This document shows positions 11,231 to 21,121 of a stretch of DNA of 64,000 nucleotides, piece after piece (the first letter of the stretch is position 1; each line of letters begins with the position of its first letter). The notes below the pieces were generated by a model that was given only the letters and a program-made list of their open reading frames with translations, was not told the DNA's origin and searched no databases. The translations under genes and the position numbers were made by a program. Source of the stretch: Hordeum vulgare subsp. vulgare (lineage: Eukaryota; Streptophyta; Magnoliopsida; Poales; Poaceae); the NCBI RefSeq assembly GCF_904849725.1, contig NC_058521.1:145852744-145916743 (forward strand), written 5' to 3'.

Positions 11231-11996
11231 ATGCCCTTTCCTCCCAAACCATCCAAGAAAAAGGATGATGAGGATTTTGAGCGATTTGTTGAAATGATTA
11301 GACCTGTCTTTCTGCAAATGCATTTGACATATATGCTCAAAATGTCTCCGTATGCTAAGTGCATGAAAGATATTGTGACTAATAAGAGGAGGATACCCGA
11401 GGTTGAGATTTCCACCATGCTTGCTAACTATACCTTCAAGGGTGGAACTCCTAAGAAACTAGGTGATCCCGAAGTGCCCACTATACCTTGCTCCATTAAA
11501 GGAAACTACGTTAGAACTGCTTTATGCGACCTTGGAGCCGGTGTTAGTGTTATGCCTCTTTCTCTTTATCGTAGGCTTGAAATGGATAAGTTGACACCCA
11601 CTGAAATCTCTCTGCAAATGGCTGACAATCAACTGCTTTCCCTATCGGCATTTGCAAGGATGTGCCTGTTGTGGTTGCCAATGTCACTATCTTAACAGAT
11701 TTTGTTATTCTGGATATTCCCAAAGACGATGCCATGGCAGTCATCCTGAGAAGACCCTTTTAAAACACTGCAGGGGCTGTTATATATTGCAACAAAGGCA
11801 ATGTCACTTTCCATGTCAACGGTAATGAGCATACGGCACACTTCCCGAAGAAACGATATCGAGTACATTGCATCAATGTTATCGAAAAGACTTCATCGAT
11901 TCTTATTGGGAGCTTTGAATGCCCTATTCCTCCTGTTAAGATGAAGTATGATTTGCTTGTTGGGGAGATACACATCCCCATTGAGGTAACCTAGTG
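11231..11996 (+). pseudogene. Element D2: Athila-type aspartic protease
   Basis: FPPKPSKKKDDEDFERFVEM and SPYAKCMKDIVTNKRRIPE are the linker seen before Athila protease. The active site reads CDLGAGVSVMPLSLYRRL (about 11527-11580). A frameshift near 11640 moves the rest into another frame: VILDIPKDDAMAVILRRPF, then a TAA, then AGAVIYCNKGNVTFHV. No RT follows, which is unlike autonomous Athila elements where pol continues. Confidence 0.85.
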
Positions 11997-12162
11997 ACTA
12001 TTCGAAAATTCTCCGTCTTCTTCTGCGATTCAAAAAAGTTTGTCGAGGAGACTTGATCAACCTCATTGACTGATTTCTTTCGATGACCATGAGATGGATG
12101 AATGGAGGAGTCACAAACCTCTATTCCAAGCTTTCACCTTCGGTTGCTTAGAAGAAAAATGA
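11997..12162 (+). other. D2: short spacer after protease
   Basis: I see no coding sequence or repeat here. The element has lost, or never had, pol at this place. Confidence 0.5.
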
Positions 12163-12430
12163 TAGATTTAGTTTAGTTTTCCCTGTTTTCCGCTTTTAGC
12201 GTCCCGTAGAAAAGTACCCCGAAAATAAAAGTTCTACGAACGTCGTGAAAATCAAGTATGATTTTTTCTGGAATTTTTGAAAAATACTGAGACGAAGAGC
12301 TAGACTGGGGGCTGCACCAGTGGGCCACAAGCCCTGGAGGTGCGGGCACCCCCCTGGCCGCGCCTACCAGGCTTGTGGGGCCCACGTGCACCCCCTCCAC
12401 TCATTCTAGCTCCCATCTGCTTCTCCTACC
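12163..12430 (+). promoter_or_regulatory. LTR-promoter-like copy inside D2 (candidate internal promoter)
   Basis: This stretch matches the D2 LTR at about 7915-8160 in order: TTTTC near a GTAGAAA/GCAGAAA site, AAATAAAAGTTCT, TGGAATTT...GAAAAATACTG, the inverted repeat (12325-12378, ending GGCTTGTGGGGCCCAC), a CTAGCTC stretch, then GAAAAAATC. Identity is clearly lower than between the two LTRs, so it is an old duplication or a module shared by descent. It ends about 350 bp before the ATG of the 3' ORF. A donor-like GTATGT at about 12544 could start a 5'-UTR intron; this is inference. Confidence 0.6.
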
Positions 12431-12776
12431 TCCAGAAAAAATCGTTTCAGAGCTCAAACCCGTGTTCTTGCTCTTCTTGCTGGGATTTTCGATCTCCTTG
12501 CTCAAAGCACCATTCTTCGAACTGTTTTGGGGAAATTACTCCATGGTATGTGACTCCTCCATTGGTCCAATTAGTTTTTGCTCTAGTGCCTTATACTTCG
12601 CGTATTTTTGCTGCCTTGGTGACCCTATTCTTGAGCTTTGCATGCTAATTTTAGCTGGCCCCAAGTAGTTTTGATGCGTAATATGGCCTCTAGGCACTTG
12701 TCGGAGTAGTTTCTATGAGTTTAGTTGAGCCTTGTTCACTTTTCCTTTGGGTCACTGAAAATTTCAAAAAAGGAAG

Positions 12777-13796
12777 ATGTTCAGGAGAAACTATCATGGT
12801 GGTTCCTCAAGCAAGAGAGGTCCCCGTCTTACGATTCGGGAGCCCGATCCTTACCAACCGAGGACACAGGTACAAGCATGTGAATGGCCTTCTGATGAAT
12901 TCATGATTGAGGCAGGTTTCAAAGACGAGTTTGATACACTTCTTCACAACGTCGGACTCGAAGAATTCATCTCCGATAAATGTGAACAGTATGTTGCTCT
13001 CACTGCCTCTTTTGTTCGTAGATTCAAATTTTTTGTTGGCCGTGATACATCTGTACTGTTTGATCTCTATGAAATTTTTTATACCATGGATTTAGATGAT
13101 TTCAATAGAATTTGCAAGATACCTATTTGGGGTAGTCTCGATGATCCTCCTAAATCTTCGGTTAGAGATTTTTTCTCTAGTATAACTGTTGGAGAAACTA
13201 GAGATATTACACAGGCTACCATGGGGAGCATTCATTTTCCTGCCTTGCATTATTTTGCCCTCTTCATAGGCAGATGCATTAATGGCAAGATTGACCATTG
13301 TCACCTCTGCGCACCCGACCTTAGTATTCTTAAGAGCGCAGTAACGGGTGATAGAAGTTTCAACATGGGAGCTATTATAGCAAGGAGGCTGAATAATAAT
13401 GCTAATTAAGGGAATTTCTTTGGTGGGATCTATGCCACTCGAAAAGGGAATTTTCTTGGAGTACCCATCCGCGAAGGAGATCCCCCGCTCCATACAGCTT
13501 TCCTTGATCGCACCACTTTGACACGCTATCAGTTCCTTGAGAGGGATGACGAATCCCTCCTATACCGTTTGATATTTAAACGACAACATGTTTTCCATAT
13601 TACCCTTCCTGCTCCTGCCTTCTTTGACTTTCAGGTAAAATGGAGATATTACATAACCAGAGGAGAGGCAGAGGAGTATGAGAGGGAGGCAAAGGCTGCT
13701 CGTCTCCGTGAGGCAGCTATTCAGGCAGTGGCTGCACCACTCCCGTATAACCCCCATTATGATTTTCGGTATTGCCCGGACCATCCTTGGGAGTAG
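12777..13796 (+). pseudogene. Element D2: ATHILA ORF-1-like protein in the env position
   Basis: A single frame from ATG 12777 to TAG 13794-13796 codes about 339 residues, interrupted only by TAA at 13407. Matches to the ATHILA ORF-1 family (PF03078), from family knowledge: GLEEFISDKCEQYVALTASF, MDLDDFNRICKIPIWGSLDD, VGETRDITQATMGSIHFPAL, HYFALFIGRCINGK, NMGAIIARRL, then after the stop GNFFGGIYATRKGNFLGVPI and FKRQHVFHITLPAPAFF. The C-terminal tail is charged and helical. No signal peptide or membrane segment is evident, so it is not an envelope protein. Function is unknown. It lies downstream of a promoter-like segment and upstream of an internal PPT-like motif. Confidence 0.85.
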
Positions 13797-15184
13797 ACCA
13801 ACTTAGGCCAAAAGCCTAAGCTTGGGGGAGTATGTGTTTCTCACCGACTTTACATTCTTGCTTATGCTTTCACTTTGTTCGTCGGTGTTCACACTTTGCC
13901 GCTGTATCATCCATGATAGTTTATTTTCTTTTTCTCGTTTTCTTTTCGTGTGTCTGTCTAGTTTGAGAAAACCCAAAAAGATTTTCTTTTTCTTCTTTTG
14001 CTTGTTGGGAGCTTTCCCGTGTAAATAGTTTTCTTTTTCTTTGGGTCAAGGTAGAAGATAATGGTTACAATGTTTAGTGGCTCTCGCATGCATACCTGTT
14101 TAGCTGTCAAAGAGCCATATTACTTTGTCTTCTCCTTTGTGTTTGCCTGCAGATTCCAACTTAGTCCAATGCACGAGCACTCTTATTATTGTTCACATCG
14201 TTTGGTCATGCAAGTGAAAGGCAATAATGATGATATATGATGAAGTGACTGAGCCTGGAAAAGCCGGTATGAACTCAATCTATTTTGTTTTTGTAAATAT
14301 GACTAGCTCACTATTCCTAGTTCAGCTTTCTTGTGAGAGAAACATGTTTGCAATGACAACTTAGAGATCATAGTTTCTGATGCCATGCTTACTTAGCTAT
14401 GAGCTTATAATGGTTTTCCTTGGATGCCAACATGAATTTTGAGATGCTTATGATGTAGTATGATAGGATGGTATCCTCCTCTCAATGTTTCAAGTGGCTT
14501 GACTTGGCGCATGTTCACGCATGTAGTTGAAACAAAATCAACATAGCCTCTATGATATTCATGTTCATGGTGATTTATGTCCTACTCATGCTTGCACTCA
14601 ATGTTAGTTAATATCAATGCATTTTGATGACTCTTGTCGCTCTCTAGTTGGTCGGTTCCCAGTCTTTTGCTAGCCTTCACTTGTACTAAGCGGGAATACT
14701 GCTTGTGCATCCACTTCCATAAACCCAAAGTTGTTCCATATGAGTCCACCATACCTACCTATATGCGGTATCTACCTTCCGTTCCAAGTAAATTTGCATG
14801 TACCACTCTCTAAACTTTCAAGAAATAATACTGTGACTGGATCTTCTTTGCCATGAATTACAATGTTTAGTCAGCCCTTGGTCTTTGAAGGTGCTCTGCG
14901 TTTATGTTTTGCGGTCTCAGAAAGAGCTAGCGAGATACCATCTGTTCGTACTGCTTCATGATTGTTTTGATTGAAGTGTTGACGTTTGAGACTTATTATT
15001 ATTTGCTCGCTAGTTGATTATGCCATTGATATGAGTTTACCGTGAGACCTAGATGTCATTTGCTTATGTGGTTAGCTTGTGATCTTGCTGAAATTCTGGT
15101 TATGAGTTAGACATAGTTGCAACAACAAGATCAAACAGAGTTCGTAAAAGTTTTTCTTTTGTCTCTTTCAGTTTGTCAACTGAA
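13797..15184 (+). other. D2: 3' noncoding region
   Basis: About 1.4 kb without a gene. It begins with a PPT-like motif (AAAGCCTAAGCTTGGGGG, 13810-13828) preceded by a small stem (TAGGC/GCCTA). A pyrimidine-rich stretch (13925-14040) follows, containing TTGCTTGTTGGGAG, which resembles the conserved motif of B, E and F. The rest is AT-rich with no repeat I can identify. Confidence 0.6.
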
Positions 15185-15222
15185 TTGCTTGAGGACAAGC
15201 AAGGCTTTAAGCTTGGGGGAGT
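15185..15222 (+). other. Element D2: hairpin plus polypurine tract
   Basis: A perfect 7-bp stem TTGCTTG/CAAGCAA with loop AGGA (15185-15202) is followed by the PPT TTAAGCTTGGGGGAGT (15207-15222), which abuts the 3' LTR. Confidence 0.8.
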
Positions 15223-15796
15223 TGATACGTCTCCGTCGTATCTACTTTTTCGAACTCTTTTGCCCTTGTTTTCGACTCTAATTTGCATGATTTGAATGGA
15301 ACTAACCCGGACTAACGCTGTTTTCAGCAGAATTGCCATGGTGTTGTTTTTGCACAAAAAATAGAAGTTCTCGGAATGACCTGAAAATTTACGGAGAATT
15401 TTTGTGGAATTTATGAAAAATACTGGCGCAAGAATCAGCGGAGAATGTGGAGCCGTGAGCCCACAAGCCCACCAGGCACGGGCCCCCCTGGCCGCGCCTG
15501 GCAGGCTTGTGGGGCCCACAACGCTCCACCGCCTCCAAATCCAGCTCTATTTAGTCCGTCTCGCCCGAAAAAAATCAAGGAGAAGAGTTCGTCGCGTTTT
15601 ATGATACGGAGGCGCCGCCACCTCCCATTCTTCTTCTGGAGGGCAGATCTAGAGTCCGTTTTGGGCTCCGGAGAGGGGAGATCGTCGCCATCGTCATCAT
15701 CAACCTTCCTTCATCCCCAGTTCCATGATGCTCTTCACCGTTCGTGAGTAATCTCATCGTAGGCTTGCTGGACGGTGATGGGTTGGATGAGATCTA
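15223..15796 (+). repeat. Element D2: 3' LTR, first segment
   Basis: Collinear with 7816-8390 of the 5' LTR. It is cut by E after ATCTA. The LTR resumes at 22778 for 32 bp, then beyond Angela at 31753. Confidence 0.92.
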
Positions 15797-17442
15797 TGAT
15801 GTCTACTACGCAACCTTGTCCTTGTAGACGTTGTTGGGCCTCCAAGTGCAGAGGTTTGTAGGACAGTAGCAATTTTCCCTCAAGTGGGTGACTTAAGGTT
15901 TATCAATCCGCAGGAGGCGTAGGATGAAGATGGTCTCTCTCAAGCAACCCTGCAATCAAATAGCAAAGAGTCTCTTGTGTCCCCAACACACCCAATACAA
16001 TGGTAAATTGTATAGGTGCACTAGTTCGGCGAAGAGATGGTGAAACAAGTGCAATATGGATGGTAGATATAGGTTTTTGTAATCTGAAATTACAAACACA
16101 ACAAGGTAACAAATAACAAAAGTGAGCATGAACGGTATTGCAATGCGTGGAAACAAGGCCTAGGGTTCATACTTTCACTAGTGAAGTAATCTCAACAAAG
16201 ATAACATAATTGGATCATATAACTAGTCCTCAACATGCAACAAAGAGTCACTCGAAAGTCACTAATAGCGGAGAACAAACGAAGAGATTATTGTCGGGTA
16301 CGAAACCACCATAAAGTTATTCTTTCTGATCGATCAATTCAAGAGTTTGTACTAGAATAACACCTTAAGATACATATCAACCAAGGCCCTAATGTCACCT
16401 AGATATTCCATTGTCACATCAAGTATACGTGGGCATGATTATACGATATGCATCACACAATGTCAGAATCATCTATTCAACCAACACATAGAACTTCAAA
16501 GAGTGCCCCAAAGTTTCTACCGGAGAGTCAAAACGTGTGCCAACCCCTATGCATAGGTTCCCAATGTCACAAACCCGCAAGTTGATCACCAAAACATACA
16601 TCGAGTACTCACATGAATCTACGTGTGCCAACCCATATGCATAGGTTCCCAATTGTCACAAACCCGCAAGTTGATCACAGCAGATAGTCACGTGCAAGAC
16701 ATACATCAAGTGTTCTCAAAGACTCAATCCGATAAGATAACTTCAAAGGGGAAACTCAATTCATTACAAGAAGGGAGAGGGGGAAGAACATCATAAGATC
16801 CAACTATAGTAGCAAAGCCCACGGTACATCGATATCAAGACATCTCAAACACACGAGAGAGAGAGATCAAACACATGGCTACTGGTACATACCCTGAGCC
16901 CCAAAGGAGAACTACTCCCTCCTCGTCATGGAGATCGCCAGGATGATGAAGATGGCCACCGAAGATGAATTCCCCCTCCGGCAGGGTGCCGGAACGGGCT
17001 CCAGATTGGTTTTTGGTGGCTACAGAGGCTTGCGGTGGCGTAACTCCCGATCTAGGTTTCTTTTTTGGGGGTTTCTGAATTTATAGGAATTTAGGGCGGT
17101 GGAATTGCGTGAGTTGGGCCCACGAGGGGGTCACAAGCCTGCACGGTGCGACCTGGGGGGTAGGCCGCGCCCCATGGGCTTGTGACTCCCTCGTGGCTCT
17201 TCTCGCCTTCTTCCAAAGCTTCGGGGGTCTCTTTTGGTCCAAAAAAATCATCGTAAAGTTTCATTCCATTTGGACTCCGTTTGAAAAAGGGTCAAAAACA
17301 CGGAAAAAACAGAAACTGATACTTGGCACTGAGTTAATAGGTTAGTCCCAAAAAAGATATAAAAGGCATGCAAAACATCCAAAGTTTGACAAGATAATAG
17401 CATGGAACCATAAAAAATTATAGATATGTCGGAGACGTATCA
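15797..17442 (-). repeat. Element E: 3' LTR
   Basis: 1646 bp. It contains two 88-bp-spaced copies of a block with the palindrome CCTATGCATAGG (near 16534 and 16622) and a long inverted repeat (17120-17196) next to TATA-like TATAAATTC (minus, about 17085). Confidence 0.92.
16534..16710. repeat. Duplicated 88-bp block in E LTR
   Basis: CGTGTGCCAACCC...ATGCATAGGTTCCCAA...AACCCGCAAGTTGATCA occurs at 16534 and 16622. The right LTR has the same pair at 21858 and 21946, so the duplication predates insertion. Confidence 0.9.
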
Positions 17443-17480
17443 AGCATCCCAAGCTTAACTCCTGCTCGTCCTCGAGTAGG
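17443..17480 (-). other. Element E: hairpin plus polypurine tract
   Basis: On the minus strand CCTACTCG-AGGA-CGAGCAGG pairs at 7 of 8 positions (17461-17480), followed by the PPT AGTTAAGCTTGGGATGCT next to the LTR. Confidence 0.8.
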
Positions 17481-19414
17481 GAAGTGAAAAAGAATGAATT
17501 TTTGATGTGGAATGCTACCTAGCATAGTTGTCCTTTGCAACTTCTTTCACGTGACATGAATGTTCAGATCTGTAAGATTCGAAACAATAGTTTTCTATTG
17601 ACATGAAAACAATAATACTTCAAGCAAACTATCAAGGTAATCATGAACTTTTGAAATAACAAGGCCAAAGAAAGTTATCCCTACAAAATCATATAGTCTG
17701 GCTATGCTCCATCATCCCCACACAACTAATTTAAATCATGCACAACCCCGGAATTGGCCAAGTAATTGTTTTTGCACTCTTACTTTCTCAAACTTTATAT
17801 AACTATCACGCAATACATGAGCGCGAGCCATGGATATAGCACTATAGGTGGAATAGAGTGTGGTGGTGGTTGTGAGACAAAAAGGAGGAGATGGTTACAT
17901 TGACTCGGCGTATCAAAAGGCTATGGAGATGCCCATTAATAGATATCAATGTGAATGAGTAGGGATTGCCACACAAATGATGCACTAGAGCTATAAGTAT
18001 GTGAAAGCTCAAAAGGAAAACTAGTGGGTGTGCATCCAACTTGCTTGCTCACGAAGACCTAGGGCAATTTTGAGGAAGCCCATCATTGGAATATACAAGC
18101 CAAGTTATATAATGAAGATTCCCACTAGTGTATAAGGTGGTGACAAAACGAGAGGCTCTCAATCATGAAGAACATGGTGCTATCATGAAGCAAAAGTGTG
18201 GAAAATGATAGTAGCATTGTCCCTTCTCTCTTTTTCTCTCTTTTTTATTTTTTTATTTGGGCTGTTAGGCCTCTCTATTTTTCTTTTCTCTCCCCTTTTT
18301 TTTAATTTTTGTTTTTGGGCTCTTTGGCCTCTTTTGTTTTCCTCACATGGGACAATGCTCTAATAATGATGGTCATCACACTTTTTATTTACTCAAAGCT
18401 CAAAGCTTAGAACAAGGATGACTCCATAGGAAATGCCTCCGTGCAATGATCTAGCGTAGAAATGACATCAAAAAATGGACAAGCCATGAAAACATCATGC
18501 TAGCTATCTTACGATCATGCAAAGCAATATGACAATGATGGCACAAGTCATGAGACGGAACGGTGAAGGTTGCATGGCAATATATCTCGGAATGGCTATG
18601 AAAATGCCATAATAGGTAGGTACGGTGGCTGTTTTGAGGGAGGCATATGGTGGTTTGTGCACCGGCAAGAGTTGCACGGTACTAGAGAAGCTAGCAATGG
18701 TGGAAGGGTGAAAGTGCGTATAATCCATGGACTCAACATTGGTCATAAAGAACTCACATACTTGTTGCGAAAGTTTTTATTAGTAATCGAAAGAAAGTGC
18801 TAAATGCATACTCCGAGGGGAAGGGTTGGTAGGTGTTAACCATCGCGCGATCCCGACCTCAACACAAAGGATGACAATCAATAGATCAATTATGCTCCGA
18901 CTTCCTAACATAGCGGTTCACCATACGTGCATGCTACGGGAATCAGCAACTTTAACACAGGTATTTCTAGATTCACAACACCCTACTAACATAACTCTTA
19001 ATATTACTGAATCCACGTCTCAAAACTAATTGAGAGGAATCAAACTTCTCTTTCTACTCATGTACATGAAGATGGAGGTTTTTGTATCCTCTTTGGGTAC
19101 CTATCACATTTGGGACTACTTTCATAGCATAAGCCAACTACCAAGTCACGCACCGCCGTGCTCTAAAGATATAAGTGAAGCACAAGAGCAAAAGTGTCTA
19201 GCTCAAAAGATATAAGTGAAGCACTATGATCATTCTAGCAAAATCACGATGAGTGCATGTCTCTCTCTCTCAAAAAGGTGTGCAGCAAGGATTATTGTGA
19301 CCAAATAAAAATAAAAGACTCCTAAGATACAAGACGCTCCAAGCAAAACACATATCATGTGGTGAATAAAAATATAGCTCCAAGTAATGTTACCGATGGA
19401 TTGAAGACGAAAGA
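17481..19414 (-). other. E: noncoding internal region
   Basis: No credible gene. A T-rich stretch at 18225-18345 (A/G-rich on the sense strand) contains repeated GGCCTCT and GGGCT words. The region is collinear with 57020-58897 in F over most of its length. Confidence 0.7.
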
Positions 19415-19504
19415 GGGGATGCCTTCCCGGGGCATCCCCAAGATTAGGCTTTTTGGTATCCTTGAATATGGCTTGAGATGCCTTGGGCATCCCCAAGCTT
19501 AGGC
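19415..19504 (-). other. E: paired internal PPT-like hairpins
   Basis: Two modules about 55 bp apart. The first has GGGGATGC/GCATCCCC arms (19415-19441) followed by CCAAGATTAGGC. The second (19473-19504) ends GCATCCCCAAGCTTAGG. On the sense strand each reads GCCTAAGCTTGGGGATGC or close, like the terminal PPT. Matching pairs occur in B and F. Confidence 0.65.
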
Positions 19505-20094
19505 TCTTGCCACTCCTTATTCCATCGTCCATGAGAACATCACCCAAAACTTGAAAACTTCACAACACAAAACTTAACGGAACTTCGTGAGATGAGTTAG
19601 TATGATAACGAGAAAATCAATCACTTGGGTACTGTAAAAACAAGACTCATAATTATTTTCACACAATGCCTACTGTATATTACTATTTCCACAATTTATA
19701 TTACTCAAAATAATCTATGGAAACACCAAAACAAGCAAACTATGCATTGAAAACAGAATCTGTCAAAAAGAGAACAGTCTGTAATGATCTGAATGATCAC
19801 CATACTTCTGCTCCTCCAAAAATTCTGAACAAATTACGAAAGTAAGGGAATTTATCTTATAAATCAGCATAAAAAAGAATCAACTCAAAATCTATTTCTG
19901 ATAGAAATGAAAAATAATTTCGTGAGCAGAAAGTTTTTGTCTTTTTCCAGCATGATCAAACAACTATCACCCAAGCTATCATAAAGGCTTTACTTGACAC
20001 AAACGCAAAAAAGAAACACAAAAAACACAATCAAAACAGAATTATGATGGTGTGGAAAAAGAAAAACAGAAATCAAAAAGAAAAAATAAATTCA

Positions 20095-20146
20095 TTGGGT
20101 TGCCTCCCAACAAGCGCTATTGTTTAACGCCCTTAGCTAGGCATTG
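20095..20146 (-). other. E: conserved GGGTTGCCTCCC motif
   Basis: GGGTTGCCTCCCAACAAGCG (plus) followed by CTT...AGCTAGGCAT lies directly after the ORF end. It is near-identical at 59552-59602 (F) and similar at 49159-49208 (B). A related sequence is, to my knowledge, common after the coding part of Athila elements. Confidence 0.8.
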
Positions 20147-20159
20147 ATTTCAATGATGC

Positions 20160-21022
20160 TCACATAAAAGGTAAGGATAGAAACACAATGAGAGCATCAT
20201 GGAGCATATGGCTAGCACATTTAAGTCTAACCCACTTCCTATGCATAGGGATTTTGTGATCAAACAATTTATTGGAGCAAGAATCAACTAGCATAGGAAG
20301 GCAAAACAAGCATAGCTTCAAAAATTTCAACACATTGAGAGGAAGCTTGATACTATTGCAATAAGTAGAAGCATATGATCCTCTCTCATTGTAATTTTCA
20401 GTAGCATCATGAATGAATTCAACAATATAACCAGCACCTAAGGATTTCTTTTCATGATCTACAAGCATAGGAATTTTACTACTCTCCACATAAGGAAATC
20501 TATTCTCAAGAATAGTAGTGGGAGTATCGTAAAAGACTTGAGCACTACAAATTGTGTCCACAATGAAAAGGCAAGGTTTAGCAAACGGGTTTTTGAAAGT
20601 ATGACAAGCTTTATCATCCCTCTTATTCAAAGCATAAGTATCCTCACAATAATCATCATATATAGGGGGCATGCTTTCATCAAAATGATTTTGATCATTC
20701 AAAGTGGAAGAACTAAAAGATCATATTCGTCAAATATAACATCCCCAAGCTTGTGGCTTTGCATATCATTAACATCATGGGTATTCAAAGAATTTGTGCT
20801 AACCACATTGCAATCATGCTCATCATTCACATATTCTATGCCAAGCATTCTATGTAATTCTTCTTTCAACACTTGAGCACAATTTTCCTTCCCATCATGC
20901 TCACGAAAGACATTGAAAAGATGGAGCATCTGTGGCATCCTCAATTTCATTTTTTGTAGTTTTCTAGCGAAAGAACAAGAAACAAAAAGATTCGATTGCA
21001 AGATATAAAGATATAACTTCAA
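20160..21022 (-). pseudogene. Element E: ORF of unknown family (shared with F)
   Basis: Two minus-strand frames, 20699-21022 and 20160-20702, form one degenerate ORF. The first holds EHDCNVVSTNSLNTHDVNDM; the second holds MLVDHEKKSLGAGYIVEFIH, YNERGSYASTYCN and PMHRKWVRLKCASHML. The ORF of F shows the same landmarks in the same order. I do not recognise the family. There is no zinc knuckle, protease or RT motif. It starts soon after the PBS and ends beside the conserved GGGTTGCCTCCC motif, the place gag-pol holds in autonomous elements. Confidence 0.6.
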
Positions 21023-21031
21023 GCGCTAACC

Positions 21032-21111
21032 TCCCCGGCAACGGTGCCAGAAAAGAGCTTCGTTGACGGGATGTTAGTGCCGCTTACCTAGCCTCCCCGG
21101 CAACGGCGTCA
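21032..21111 (-). other. Element E: two primer-binding sites in tandem
   Basis: On the plus strand TCCCCGGCAACGGCGTCA (21094-21111) lies next to the LTR, and TCCCCGGCAACGGTGCCA (21032-21049) lies 62 bp further in. On the minus strand the LTR-adjacent copy begins TGA rather than the TGG that pairs with a tRNA CCA end; the inner copy keeps TGG. Confidence 0.85.
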
Positions 21112-21121
21112 GAAAAATGCT

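Noticed and set aside
12777..13796. D2 3' ORF as a viral-type envelope protein
   Set aside because: It matches ATHILA ORF-1 landmarks and shows no signal peptide or membrane segment.
20741..20756. Another internal PPT-like site in E (ATCCCCAAGCTTG), with relatives at 60102 in F and 10189 in D2 gag
   Set aside because: These fall inside ORFs and may be explained by coding (KLGD/KVGD, AWGRL), so I did not count them as PPT modules.
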